This document shows positions 10,401 to 18,369 of a DNA stretch of 64,000 bases, one piece after another. Both the position numbers and the translations under genes were made by a program. The stretch is from NCBI GenBank assembly GCA_963580285.1, contig OY757010.1, positions 151,903,596-151,967,595 of the forward strand, in the 5' to 3' direction. This stretch comes from Lucinisca nassula (Eukaryota; Mollusca; Bivalvia; Lucinida; Lucinidae). Under the pieces are notes generated by a model that was not told where the DNA came from, ran no database searches, and was given only the letters and a program-made list of their open reading frames with translations. The number at the start of each line of letters is the position of its first letter. Position 1 is the stretch's first letter.

Positions 10401-11363
10401 TTTTCCAGTAGTCCAGTTCACAGCGGTGCAATATCACGCTGACCGGATAAAGCTCACCTGTCCTGAGATAGCATATCTTTATCAGGTCAGTGTGTTACAA
10501 TGCAATTAATATAGGGGATAACTGATGAGCAGGCTGATCTGCAGTTGACCCAGATCTTATTGTATGTTTTGCCACACACTTGTTCATATATAATGTTTAT
10601 GTTTATTGACAGTCTGAGGCACCTGATGCAGCATCATTTTGTCTCATGAAGGAGGGGCTGAGGAAACTGAGAGCACAACATACTGGTGACTTCTTCAATG
10701 ATAATCTAGTCTTCATGGTAGGTACAGTTGAAAACCAGTGACACAAACATTATTTATTATGAAAACACATTTATCCAAATATATGGAAAACTTTACCTCC
10801 AAAAAAAAAACAAAAAAAAAAAACGGAAAATTTAAAAAAAAAAAATTCTGATATTTTTCATATTTCTGCTCAAAACATAGTTTGTGGGTATATGTTAGAA
10901 CTGCCTCGACAAGGTGTGTTAGTTTTGAACAACTGAGCACAGAGTTCCAAACATGAAAGTGTTTTGCAGTTATTTCTTTGATAGTTGTCCATATAAAATA
11001 CAATGTGGATACTCACTAAAATAACTTCTGCAGACTCTACAGACCAGCAGTCATTTCTTGTCTTTTTAGATTCATCATGAGTTGTCTACACTACCATCAG
11101 GAAGTCCAAGACAACTGTCTGTTTACGCGAACAAATGTTTTGAGACATGCTTCATGCTACAGATTCAAGACCCACCCCTGTATGTTAGCCTGCCAGCTGA
11201 TAAGGATCTTACTAGTGAATCGTATAAAGACAGTTTCAGATATGTGAAAAGGCGAGGCAGAAAGACAAAGACAGTTGCATGGCCTCCACTTTACCTTTAC
11301 AAGGACGGACCTTTGTTGTCCAAGGGTGTTATATTTGTTCCTGGTCAAAACAATCCTTCATAA
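1308..11363 (+). CDS. SPATA18: Mitochondria-eating protein (MIEAP/SPATA18)-like gene, 3' half; five exons
   Basis: Exons 1308-1441, 2433-2455, 5654-5789, 10613-10717 and 11070-11363 are all bounded by AG/GT, and their phases join without a break: phase 0 after exon 1, two bases carried from the 23-bp microexon into exon 3, phase 0 afterwards. The joined product has a charged coiled-coil stretch, then the start of a MIEAP-type C-terminal domain (LYSPKHLADRF, FDKEW), then the family end (IQDPPLYV, WPPLYLYKDGPLLSKGV) and a TAA stop. In vertebrates MIEAP/SPATA18 acts in mitochondrial quality control and associates with mitochondria; bivalves are known to carry many relatives. The 5' exons lie upstream of the window. 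Introns are filled with SINEs, MITEs and a 148-bp tandem array. Identification rests on motif pattern by eye. Confidence 0.75.
2433..2455 (+). CDS. SPATA18: MIEAP-like gene, 23-bp microexon
   Basis: ATATTTCAG precedes and GTAAAT follows. In phase 0 it encodes DSKLDQL plus two bases; the first base of the next exon completes an Arg codon, giving ...KLDQL-R-VDLYSPKH. Without it the exons at 1441 and 5654 are out of phase. This is an inference from splice signals and phase only. Confidence 0.5.
2924..3438 (-). repeat. SINE-A copy 1, split by a piggyBac-type MITE
   Basis: Antisense SINE-A: tail (TTTGTTTGTTTGATTTGAG) at 2924-2949, body from 3166 with CCAATTTTGTAGGACTTTTA, and the 5' end at CCCCGATGGGCGGGGG near 3437. 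The MITE at 2953-3165 sits in the TTAA of the SINE tail (family reading GGTTTAACATCCCC), so the SINE is older. Confidence 0.75.
2953..3165. mobile_element. piggyBac-type MITE, family pB3
   Basis: Starts CCCATTGTATGC and ends GCATGCAATGAG-like, so the ends are inverted repeats. The relative at 34592-34813 shares ends and interior (GGCAGGCCCTGATCA-type palindrome, 'GGCCTATTTTTTC' stretch). Degenerate TTTA/TTAC remains of a TTAA target flank it. No ORF. Confidence 0.65.
3439..4191. other. Intronic; partial pogo-like MITE inside
   Basis: Nothing coding is convincing. 3786-3960 holds a half copy of the pogo/Tigger-like MITE family (GTACTCATTAGAATCGCCT, then a degenerate arm) that is complete at 12427-12771. 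Confidence 0.45.
4192..4325. mobile_element. Short MITE with CCCAGCAGGCAC ends
   Basis: The left end CCCAGCAGGCACATGT and the right end ATGTGTGCCTACTTGG are imperfect inverted repeats. The interior repeats TGACGT/ACGTCA motifs several times. About 134 bp, no ORF. Superfamily not assigned. Confidence 0.55.
4567..4651 (+). repeat. tRNA-like sequence with intact pol III boxes
   Basis: A-box TAGCGCAACTAG and B-box GGTTCGATCC are followed by a T6 run (AACCTTTTTT). The first bases GTTG could pair with the CAAC before the T-run, but the rest of the acceptor stem does not pair. I read it as a tRNA pseudogene or SINE head, not a functional tRNA. Confidence 0.5.
5013..5088 (-). repeat. tRNA-like sequence with intact pol III boxes
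   Basis: On the - strand: A-box TAGCCAAGTGG, B-box GGTTCGAATCC inside a perfect GCGGG/CCCGC T-arm, then TTTTTT. The 5' acceptor strand does not pair with GGGGATG at the 3' end, and the anticodon arm has mismatches. It is a tRNA pseudogene or SINE head facing the + strand copy at 4567-4651. Confidence 0.5.
5654..5789 (+). CDS. SPATA18: MIEAP-like gene, start of the C-terminal domain
   Basis: Acceptor TTGTGTTTTCAG, donor ATG|GTAAGC. One base completes the preceding codon, then come 45 codons. VDLYSPKHLADRF, QLFDKEWKSAYLE and IVNILLHIV fit the opening of the MIEAP C-terminal domain (hydrophobic, 'F..LYD.EW..A' pattern). Confidence 0.75.
5913..6002 (+). repeat. (TATG)n microsatellite
   Basis: About 20 TATG/TGTG units running into CGTACGTACGTCCGTC. 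It directly precedes the 148-bp array, as expected for the microsatellite block of a pearl-like element read in reverse. Confidence 0.85.
6085..6890 (+). repeat. Tandem array, ~148-bp unit, about 5.5 copies
   Basis: Each unit contains TGACCTTGACCTGAACATGA, CCAAGGTCAAAGGTCAAAAA and a TTATTGGATGGCCCTTGGAA-like block. The units are diverged and partly shortened. With the microsatellite at 5913-6002 it looks like the core of a pearl-like element. The TGACCTTGACC core recurs in the arrays at 30-31 kb and 52-54 kb. Confidence 0.8.
7015..7390 (-). repeat. Degenerate SINE-C and neighbouring repeat
   Basis: 7255-7385 resembles the SINE-C copies at 29700-29866 and 47085-47225 (CAGCTAAGGTCATA, 'GACTGGAGAAACCC'). 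7015-7190 holds two copies of a motif around GTTAATCAGAGGTGGGCAAAAA, also near 51780. No coding signal. Confidence 0.5.
7391..8029. other. Intronic; hairpin remnant only
   Basis: 7645-7730 holds a diverged palindrome (GTGTAAACCCTGATCAGACT ... AGTCTAATCTGGGTCTGCA) like the centres of the TTAA-type MITEs. Nothing else seen. Confidence 0.4.
8030..8220. mobile_element. piggyBac-type MITE, family pB1 (copy M7)
   Basis: Preceded by TTAA. The left end CTCTTGTCCTGCTGAAT and the right end TTCAGCAGAACAGGG are inverted repeats. The interior shares CCACACCCATT and a degraded GATC-palindrome with the other pB1 copies. The right flank is TTTT, in the tail of a SINE-A. Confidence 0.65.
8221..8403 (-). repeat. 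SINE-A copy 2, 5'-truncated
   Basis: Tail TTTTGTTTGTTTGATTTGAC, then the body CCAATTTTGTGGGACTTTTA and CCAATAGGGTTTATGAGCAT. It stops before the GC-rich 5' end. Confidence 0.8.
8569..8735. mobile_element. piggyBac-type MITE, family pB1, truncated (M6)
   Basis: TTAA then CCCTTGTCCTACTGAATAG. The interior has the GGCTTCTTCAGATCTGGATC remnant of the palindrome. The right end is lost where R2 begins. Confidence 0.6.
8741..9175 (-). repeat. R2 repeat, split by a fold-back MITE
   Basis: 8741-8910 and 9156-9175 together form one R2 copy (compare 836-1105). The fold-back element at 8912-9155 sits between them. Confidence 0.65.
8912..9155. mobile_element. Fold-back MITE, family T (copy T1)
   Basis: Left arm GGAGCCAGTTGTTCAAAACT, right arm TTTGAACAACTGGCCCC, central stem GTGAGCAGCTTTTGC / GCAAAAGCTGCTCAC. 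Other copies: 27834-28074 and 62924-63167. Non-coding; superfamily unknown. Confidence 0.8.
9176..10196. other. Intronic, no gene; SINE scrap
   Basis: Unique AT-rich sequence. 9577-9660 has a short SINE remnant (TTTGTTTGTTTGGGGTTTGA, AACACTATTTAGGTAAT, GGTTTACC..GGGCAGGC). Confidence 0.4.
10197..10364. mobile_element. Fold-back (inverted-repeat) element F1
   Basis: Opens ATAAATAGAGAATACCAGGT and closes ACCTGGTATTCTATTTAT. The arms pair imperfectly over tens of bases round an interior of about 70 bp. No ORF; MITE-like. Confidence 0.65.
10613..10717 (+). CDS. SPATA18: MIEAP-like gene, penultimate exon
   Basis: Acceptor TTTATTGACAG, donor ATG|GTAGGT, exactly 35 codons in phase 0. It encodes SEAPDAASFCLMKEGLRKLR and onward to DNLVFM. 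Identification depends on its position between two exons that fit the family better. Confidence 0.7.
11070..11363 (+). CDS. SPATA18: MIEAP-like gene, last exon with stop
   Basis: Acceptor TCTTTTTAG, then 97 codons in phase 0 and TAA. It carries the C-terminal family signature: YANKCFETCFMLQIQDPPLY, then WPPLYLYKDGPLLSKGVIF. The 'C..C.....Q.PP' and 'WP.L....G.LL.KG' pattern is what I recognise as MIEAP/SPATA18. Confidence 0.8.
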   Translation: MHHELSTLPSGSPRQLSVYANKCFETCFMLQIQDPPLYVSLPADKDLTSESYKDSFRYVKRRGRKTKTVAWPPLYLYKDGPLLSKGVIFVPGQNNPS

Positions 11364-11502
11364 TTTCATTTATCATAATATTGCTGCTTCTTAGGGGATA
11401 AGGCCATTGCATACATATGTAATAATACATTGTTACTAATTACTAGTATCTGTAACAACCCTGTGTTGTTTTTTTTTTAAAATTCTTTTGAACTTCATCA
11501 GC

Positions 11503-11508
11503 AATAAA
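11503..11508 (+). promoter_or_regulatory. Polyadenylation signal AATAAA
   Basis: About 140 nt after the stop codon of the MIEAP-like gene and preceded by a T-rich stretch. It is the first canonical hexamer after the stop. Confidence 0.6.
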
Positions 11509-11602
11509 CCAGTTATCTGATCAACAAAATCCTGTGCTTGTGGTCATTTTACATGAAATTTATTAAACTCGCCACAGGCTAATTTCAAAGATTGCACATT
11601 AA

Positions 11603-11806
11603 CCCTTATCTTGCTGTTCACGACAACCCCATCTTTGGAAACAGTGTAGATCCAGATCAGATGGCTTCTGAAGAAGCCATCTGATCAGGATCTACACTGT
11701 TTGACAATGAATTAATGAATTTGTAGCAATAAATTACATCAAGTAATTTGATTGGTTGATAGACAGAAATGGGTGTGGCTTAAATGAATATTCAGCAAGA
11801 TAAGGG
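11603..11806. mobile_element. piggyBac-type MITE, family pB1 (M1)
   Basis: Exact TTAA on both sides (11599-11602, 11807-11810). Ends CCCTTATCTTGCTG and TCAGCAAGATAAGGG are inverted. The interior carries the palindrome ATGGCTTCTGAAGAAGCCAT within a longer GATCCAGATCAG / CTGATCAGGATC stem. 204 bp, no ORF. Confidence 0.85.
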
Positions 11807-11909
11807 TTAAATGACCAATGTAAGATACTCTGTACATGTATGCAATTTTTATTTTTAACCTTTTTCAACCCAGTACAGATATTTATGCAAACTGTGTAGA
11901 TCCAGATGT

Positions 11910-12196
11910 ACGGCCCACACCCATCGGGGCTTGAAGAAATGGATGGGCTACATGATGCTTCCACGCAGAGCTGAAACCGACCGAACACCAGTACTGGTAA
12001 ACCGCTTAGAAGATCTAAGCCTGCCCAGGCAAAGCGGTCCAGTCGTATAAACCTTATTGATTTCATCGGGCGACAGGGCTTGAGATGTCATTTCATCTCA
12101 TTGTCGGGTAAAAGTCCCACAAAATTGGAAGAAATGTCTCCAAAATGACCTATTCAGTGTTGACGGGGACGTTGAACCTCAAATCAAACAAACAAA
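11910..12196 (+). repeat. SINE-A copy 3
   Basis: Sense copy from the GC-rich head to the tail ATCAAACAAACAAA. A six-base direct repeat AGATGT flanks it (11904-11909, 12197-12202) and fits a target duplication. It sits inside a diverged MITE hairpin. Confidence 0.75.
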
Positions 12197-12426
12197 AGAT
12201 GTGAGCGATCTCATCTAGATCTACACTGTTTGCCATTCTGTTTCAATGACATGTGAAACACCATTTTGCAACCAAGGATGCATCCCAAACTTCAAGACGG
12301 AACAGCCCACTTCACAGACTTAGGTGTGAAAGGGTAAAAGTCCAAAAGGACTGATCCAACTGTACTTTGTATCTAATTCTGTCAATGACATTGTTATGAA
12401 TGTTTGTAATATTTTAAAATTGAAAT

Positions 12427-12771
12427 TAGTCGAATTTCAATGACTCGAACACCTTTGGGACCTGGAAAATCTGTTCGAGACAGGGGTAGTTCGAGCCACT
12501 GAGGTTACTGTTAAGAGGCATAACCAGATACGTTTAGCCATCTTTTCAGTGTTCTATAACGAATATGTATGATGTGTGTACTCATTAGAATCGCCTCAGC
12601 GAGGCGATTCTAATGAGTACACACAGCATGCATTTGCAAGATAAAAGACTAAAATCTCCTTAATTATCTCCCACTATTTCTTATGTAGGGAATTTCGCTA
12701 GGGCTCAAGAATGCGTTCGACACATCCATGGTGAACGAGCCATCGGTGTTCGAGCCATCGAAGTTCTACTG
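12427..12771. mobile_element. pogo/Tigger-like MITE, family H (H1)
   Basis: The right end GAAGTTCTACTG is followed by TA; the left end TAGTCGAATTTCAATG is its degraded inverse. The centre is a perfect palindrome, GTACTCATTAGAATCGCCTC and its complement. A second complete copy is split by the hAT at 36.1-40.5 kb. TA flanks and CAGTAGAAC-type ends fit pogo/Tigger-like elements. Confidence 0.7.
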
Positions 12772-12867
12772 TATATTTAAAATGATGGTCTTTTTCAATT
12801 TCTTTCTGCTTAACCAATAACCCATCAAGCCCAACTGGAGAACTTTTTAAATAGAGGATCTTACATG

Positions 12868-12990
12868 AGTGTTCATGTATTATTGACTTTATTAAACGAG
12901 TTGAGGAAAAGGGATCAAATGCGAGGCTTTGCCGAGCATTTTATCCCTTTTCCTCAACGAGTTTAATAAATTCAATAATGCATGAGCACG
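12868..12990. mobile_element. Fold-back element F3
   Basis: The stem CGAGTTGAGGAAAAGGGAT pairs with ATCCCTTTTCCTCAACGAG-type sequence, and the outer TATTGA..TTATTAAA pairs with TTTAATAAATTCAATA. No ORF. Confidence 0.65.
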
Positions 12991-13141
12991 AATGCAAGAT
13001 TCTGTTTATCATATGACATTTAAAACGCATTTTATTCATGTTTGTTTACAAAAATGTCAATATTCCGCCGTTAGTAAAAGTGACGTCGTTAAGGACGCCG
13101 TACATGTAACATAACGGGACGTATGTAGCTAATTTGCATAT

Positions 13142-14666
13142 TGTACTCACCCCAGGCATGTGAGACAGGATAAAGAAATGAAAAAGCGAGCTTGTTTTAC
13201 GTCAGGATCATTTACTCTTGTCATTCAGACCAGTAATTATTGTAATGCAAGATAACTCCAATAAAAAGCAATATGAAACTAAAGTGAGTTAATGGAACTA
13301 AATTGTCTTAAGAAATCAGGATAAAATCTTTCATACGTCACAAAGGAAAAGGCTCATTTAGACCAGATCACAATTATTCCATCACATTCATTTAAGACGG
13401 GAACATGCGGGTACATATACGCAAAGTCGCCGCGGTTGTTCACAAAGCATTCCAATGAATATTAGGTACCGGACGAACACGAGTACGGACTGGCCCGGCT
13501 CTATAAAAGCATCTAGTATTCATACTTAGAACTGTGGTTAACTGGTTTTCCTTGTTGATGTGGAATACGTCAGGCTAGTAGGCCACAGTTGATATACTGG
13601 CTCTGATCGGAGGACGCCCGGGCTGTTTAAATCTTGGCGCCAGTCGAACTCTGGTTATGGCCGACTACTGGTCACGGGAAACCGTCGCGACCCGTCTGTG
13701 ATCCGAAGATCCAGAAACGCCTGCGCGTCTCGTATTTATAGTCTCCGGTCATGTACCCACATGATCAAAGATGACCAATGACTCAGCGCCAGGGGAAGCC
13801 CGGCCAACTGATGAACCAATCAGAAAGCGCCCGTCTCCGGGTCGCCTCGATGTGAGCACCAGGATTCCGGGCTGCCCTCGACTCTGAGGTCAGCTTCTCC
13901 GTCAAAATACAAACAATATAAACACTGCAAGGAAGGGAAACCTTCCGGGATATAAACTTTAAGGCTCAAGGATAAGTTTGATGTACGGTACTGTGACCAA
14001 TTCTTAGTGAGTACATTGTAATTTGTAAAGTCCGGTGTGAAGCGGGCCGGGCTGCAGACGATGCCCATGACGACATAGTTGACCAGCTAAAATGTGGTTT
14101 TAGAACAGTTTACAAGTGTTGCTGCCACCGAAGATGAATCTTCCAGGTTGCCAACAATACCAGTAAACATCATCACCTAAATATATCACTGGATAAAGTG
14201 TATGGACAGAATTTGACCCGTTTCACTGCACCGGCTGTCAAACTACTGAATCCAAAATGGCGGACTTGACAACAGAATCTTACTTTGGAGTCAGACAAAT
14301 ATTGAAATACTTGAATTATACTGATAGAGGCATAACCTGAATGTTATCTAGTGACCACTTGTGATCAACTAATAATGCTAAACGTTATATTATGTGGATA
14401 AACGATTGCTCTGAAGAATCCCTGAGGAAAACAGTACATTCTTGTAAACAAGTGTGCGCTTTTGGAAAAACAGGTAAATGTTTGATTGAGTCACTTTTGA
14501 TCCTAGATTATTAACTTTGTGGTAATCAGTGATACACCGCATTGTCCTCTGGGTTCTACAGTTCCTTACAAGCTCTGTTGTATAATCCAAGTGAAGATGA
14601 AGTCTGTTGAATGGAGATTAATGTAAACATTATGGTGATGATGCCTGTCAGGGACTGTCTATTACA
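13142..14666 (-). repeat. 3' LTR of the Gypsy element
   Basis: 1,525 bp, TGTACTCACC...CTATTACA on the + strand. It matches 25505-27029 base for base at a constant offset of 12,363 except one difference that I saw. The internal ORFs (82 and 66 codons) are identical in both LTRs but resemble no protein known to me. Confidence 0.95.
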
Positions 14667-14680
14667 CTCTCCCCTCCCTT
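14667..14680 (-). promoter_or_regulatory. Polypurine tract
   Basis: On the - strand AAGGGAGGGGAGAG runs directly into the TG of the 3' LTR. This is where plus-strand DNA synthesis is primed in LTR elements. Confidence 0.85.
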
Positions 14681-14784
14681 GAAAAATAAATTCTCCTGAA
14701 TTTGTACAGACTGTTATACTATGTTTCCCGTTTATGGAATAGAAATAATATACTTCCACTGTTGAATTAATGATATTGCCTATA

Positions 14785-15230
14785 CTTTCCACGTAATGAA
14801 TAAATGCAGTTCACTTGTATAACTTTCTTCCTGAATTTCACTTGTAGATTCCTATTTGATATGCCTTTTTGGTTTGCTAATCGCAACTGAGGTGTATCAC
14901 AGAACATGGCCAACAACCGTACGCCACCAAGTTCACGTAAATTGTACAGCTGCTGGTCAAGGCTGAGACTAACTCAGGTGAGATCAAGCGATACCAACTG
15001 GCATCACTTTCCACATAATGAATAAATGCAGTCCACTTGTATAACTTTCTTCTTGAATTTCACTTGTAGATTCTTATTTGATATGCCTTTATTGGTTTGC
15101 TAATCGCAACTGAGGTGTATCACAGAACATGGCCAACAACCGTACGCCACCAAGTTCACGTTAATTGTACAGCTGCTGGTCAAGGCTGAGACTAACTCAG
15201 GTGCGATCAAACAATACCAACTGGCATCAC
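14785..15230 (-). repeat. 222-bp direct repeat, two copies plus a decayed third
   Basis: Copies at 14785-15006 and 15007-15230 are nearly identical. A third, diverged piece at 15344-15486 keeps the part around GCTAATCGCAGCTGAGGTG and AGTTCACGTTAAT. They lie between the small ORF and the polypurine tract. (ATT)n at 15311-15340 separates copies 2 and 3. Confidence 0.85.
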
Positions 15231-15486
15231 ACATTCACATTAAACACTTTGATAATGGAATTCACTTTTGGTATTCTGAGGTAGCCTATTTCCTTATTTA
15301 TATGTAGATTTCATTATTATTATTATTATTATTATTATTCCGCCTTTATCAGACTGCTAATCGCAGCTGAGGTGCATAACAGATCCCGACCAACAACAGC
15401 ACACCCCAAAGTTCACGTTAATAGCACAGCTGTTGGTCAAGACCTGAGGTCAGCCCAGGTGGGATCAAGCAGTACTGACTAGCCTT

Positions 15487-15696
15487 TTAATTAACACTAT
15501 TTTCATTATTCAGATTGACGTCCTCCTGTGTGGGAAGCTGGAACTTATCCTCACTGACCAGAAGTAAATCGTCCGGATATTTAATGGTTTGGACAGTACC
15601 AGAAGTGGAGTGAATACCATCAGTACACTCAATAGAAGCTTCTTGAATACTACTTTGTCCGCTTGAACTAGAAGACGATTCCTGGTCCATGATTGA
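15487..15696 (-). CDS. Small 3' ORF of the Gypsy element
   Basis: Open from an acceptor-like TATCATTTCAG (AG at 15697-15698) to a stop at 15487; the first ATG is at 15688-15690. The product, about 67 residues, is Ser-rich at the start (QESSSSSSGQSS) and acidic at the end. It is in the same frame as the zinc-finger ORF upstream but separated by stops. It may be a terminal exon of a spliced transcript or a non-coding remnant. Unrecognised. Confidence 0.3.
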   Translation of the reverse strand, partial: SIMDQESSSSSSGQSSIQEASIECTDGIHSTSGTVQTIKYPDDLLLVSEDKFQLPTQEDVNLNNENSVN

Positions 15697-15810
15697 CTGA
15701 AATGATATGGAGTCCACGATATAATATAAATTGGTTGTTACTGTGATACTTCTGTAATTTATATATTCAGATGCTGATTAGATTAAGTTTAGCAATCCCA
15801 CATTAGTTAT

Positions 15811-17394
15811 TTAATCCTTAAGAAGCCTTAATTTAATGGAATGACAAATTTTCAACAGTTTATCATTGGATGTGTCCCTCATCATAGCTCCGGCCTCTAA
15901 CATAGTTAGCCACTTATCATCCTTTAAGTCCCCATTCGCAATGGCTCGCAGGGTTTCATAATTGAAGAGACGGCTTTTTAACAGCATATACTGATCTGAT
16001 CGCCTTGAAAACTTGTGGGCTTCTGTTCCAGGCAAGGCTAAGAAGTTGAATTCATCAAGAACGTCGGCTCTTCGCAGCAGGCTCATATCCCGGCCCCGGG
16101 CCTTCAAAAGGGTCATGCTTGCAAACTCCCACTGTAGGAGTTTCTGGTCACCATCCAGCTTTTTCCATCCTTTAGGTGGCCAGAATATAGTTATCTCCCC
16201 TTCAACCAAGCTAACCTCTTCGTCCTCCTCCCAGGCCCGTCTTGCAGGCTGCCAGTGGGGCATCCCTCCCATCTTCAGCAGCTTGGTGGCTCTATATGAC
16301 TGTGATGGTAGGGGTGGTAGCGGCACACTTTTCTGTTTACTGAGGGTCTTGGTTGGTGTGACACTCTGTCCAATGGGTGTGGTAAGCTGAACTGGAGGGC
16401 AGAACAGGGGCGGTATAGTGGTCTCGGCTTGACCTCCTTCTGGTAACTGGTAATCAGGTACTGGCACAGACACCGGAACTCGGTCTTGCTGAGTCAAATC
16501 CAGTGGAAGACTCTCAGTCGTCAGAGACTTGGTCATATCCTCTGGGGTTGGTTGGGCAGGTTCTGGGGAGAGATCTATTGGTATCCCAGATGCACCACTC
16601 GGTCTGTCAGTTGGAACTCTTGATCTCTTGGTTGGAAAAGTTGGGATTGGAGAGCTCAGCATCCGCTTCATTATTATCTGTTTCCTCAGCAACTTCTGTA
16701 CAAACTCTTCTTTGATTCCAAGGAATTTACACAGATGAACCTTATTAGATGGCTGGGTATCTTCTTTGGCATCCAGGGAACTGAAGGGCAGGGAAGTGCT
16801 GGGAAGATCGCCCATCCTCCTACTTAGGCTTCTAATGCTGTTGTTGTCCCTGAAGATGCTATCCAAGATGATAAGTCGGCACTTGTCGTTGCCCCTCTCG
16901 ACATCTACAAAGATGGACCCCGGGATTAGACTAATAAAGATGAGTTTGGGCTCCTCTTCCTGGTCAAGATAATCAAGCTCGTCATCCTCGACGACCAGTG
17001 AGAATGATTCAGGCTCCTTCCATCCTTGCAGGAAATCATCTCTGGAGCGGGAAGCCTTCGAACCCATTAATTTGGCCCAGTCTAGTATCAGGGTTCTCAT
17101 CTGGATAGCTGGTTCAGATGATCTCGCTGATGGCTTAATAAGCTGGCGGTAGTCGCTGGGATGGATGGCACACCAAAAACCATTGTTTTCAGAGAAGATT
17201 CCTGGAGGTAGTTTCTGGACCTGTTGTTCATGAAACTTTCTGGCGTGGACCTTCAAGTCGGAGACCCGTTTAAAACTCTGCTCACTTCTGTTGCAGAAAG
17301 AGCAGACAACAGTTAGTCCCCCATGGATGGCGCCCACATGGTTTTTCAGGAGTTTCTGGTTTAGGAAGGTCTCCTTGCAGTGCCAACAGGACAT
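15811..17394 (-). CDS. Accessory ORF3: two C2H2 zinc fingers with PxDLS/T motifs
   Basis: 527 codons in the env position, same strand as gag and pol. Two fingers open the protein: C3-x2-C6-x12-H19-x4-H24 and C31-x2-C34-x15-H50-x4-H55. Residues 70-185 are mixed and acidic. Residues 250-360 are Pro/Ser/Thr-rich, with basic PTKRSR (254-259) and two CtBP-type motifs, PIDLS (272-276) and PLDLT (297-301). The C-terminal 150 residues look folded. No signal peptide or membrane segment, so it is not an envelope protein. The ATG is two bases after a strong acceptor (CTGTGTTTTCAG). The motifs suggest a DNA-binding factor able to recruit a corepressor; this is inference. It may be a captured host gene. 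I know no named homologue. Confidence 0.75.
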   Translation of the reverse strand: MSCWHCKETFLNQKLLKNHVGAIHGGLTVVCSFCNRSEQSFKRVSDLKVHARKFHEQQVQKLPPGIFSENNGFWCAIHPSDYRQLIKPSARSSEPAIQMRTLILDWAKLMGSKASRSRDDFLQGWKEPESFSLVVEDDELDYLDQEEEPKLIFISLIPGSIFVDVERGNDKCRLIILDSIFRDNNSIRSLSRRMGDLPSTSLPFSSLDAKEDTQPSNKVHLCKFLGIKEEFVQKLLRKQIIMKRMLSSPIPTFPTKRSRVPTDRPSGASGIPIDLSPEPAQPTPEDMTKSLTTESLPLDLTQQDRVPVSVPVPDYQLPEGGQAETTIPPLFCPPVQLTTPIGQSVTPTKTLSKQKSVPLPPLPSQSYRATKLLKMGGMPHWQPARRAWEEDEEVSLVEGEITIFWPPKGWKKLDGDQKLLQWEFASMTLLKARGRDMSLLRRADVLDEFNFLALPGTEAHKFSRRSDQYMLLKSRLFNYETLRAIANGDLKDDKWLTMLEAGAMMRDTSNDKLLKICHSIKLRLLKD

Positions 17395-18369
17395 TCTGAA
17401 AACACAGGAGGGTCAAATAATAAGGATAATTATCCATGGGCTACTGGAACCTGTCACATGTGCTACTTCATTAGCCTGAGCCCTTCTAACATACCGTTGT
17501 TAGAACAGTTCAGTCTATTATACATTTGTCAGCCATATTTAAGCAGTTATAGTTTTTGTACAGTGCTAAATTGAGTGTTCTCTATTAACATACAGACAGG
17601 AAACATCATGTTGTCAAAGGAAATTCTTTGAAGTTGCCATGAATCTTCACTTTTAAGTCAACAGGTTATATGCCATAAACTGTTCAGTATTCTGCTCGGA
17701 AGTGCCCATCAGCTCCTGATCAACTACGACAGGCTGGTGTACCATTTTATTCTCTTCATTTATGTCTTAACTTTGAACAAATGTCTTGTAAGGATAACTG
17801 TTACAGAATAGAATCAAAATGTTCGTAATAATTGAATGCTTTATGAACCACATTTTTCCGCATATCACGATCTGTACGGCGATATTCGGTTACTCGCAGA
17901 CGAAAATACTCGACACTGTGGTCAACTCCTTTTTCCACATGTACATCTCCAATAAAGCATCTTCTATAAAAAAATATTCAGCATCCTAGCTTTCTATCCG
18001 GACTCAAGCTCGTTGATGCTCAACCCAAGTGAATGGATCAGCGGTTGATCAGGCCCTGGTCCTATCCACTTCCGGTTTCATAATACCCCATGGAGATCTG
18101 GTGCGTCCAGAGAACCGCCACCTCTTCCCTCACGGCATCGAAGTAAAACTGTTATATATGCTTTAGGTACATGTAGAAGATCTGGATGACCACAACGATA
18201 ATATCACGACAACTGACGAACGAAGATCGTTTGACAAGGACTAACTGATATACTTAAATGTTTATTGTGAAGCTATAATTTAGTACATGTGCAAATAACA
18301 TTGATAATTTGAAACTTATTTAATGAACTGTATCTTTAAAAACAATCAAATAAATGTATCTGTCGTTGT
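17395..18369 (-). other. Non-coding spacer between pol and ORF3
   Basis: About 975 bp with no ORF that I can support. The end next to ORF3 has the pyrimidine tract and AG of the likely acceptor (AG at 17396-17397, - strand). Confidence 0.6.

Noticed and set aside
13820..14068. 82-codon ORF in each LTR (also 26183-26431)
   Set aside because: Identical only because the LTRs are; it lies upstream of the TATA box on the sense strand and resembles nothing known.
15811..17394. ORF3 as an envelope gene
   Set aside because: No signal peptide, membrane anchor or Cys-rich ectodomain; it begins with zinc fingers.
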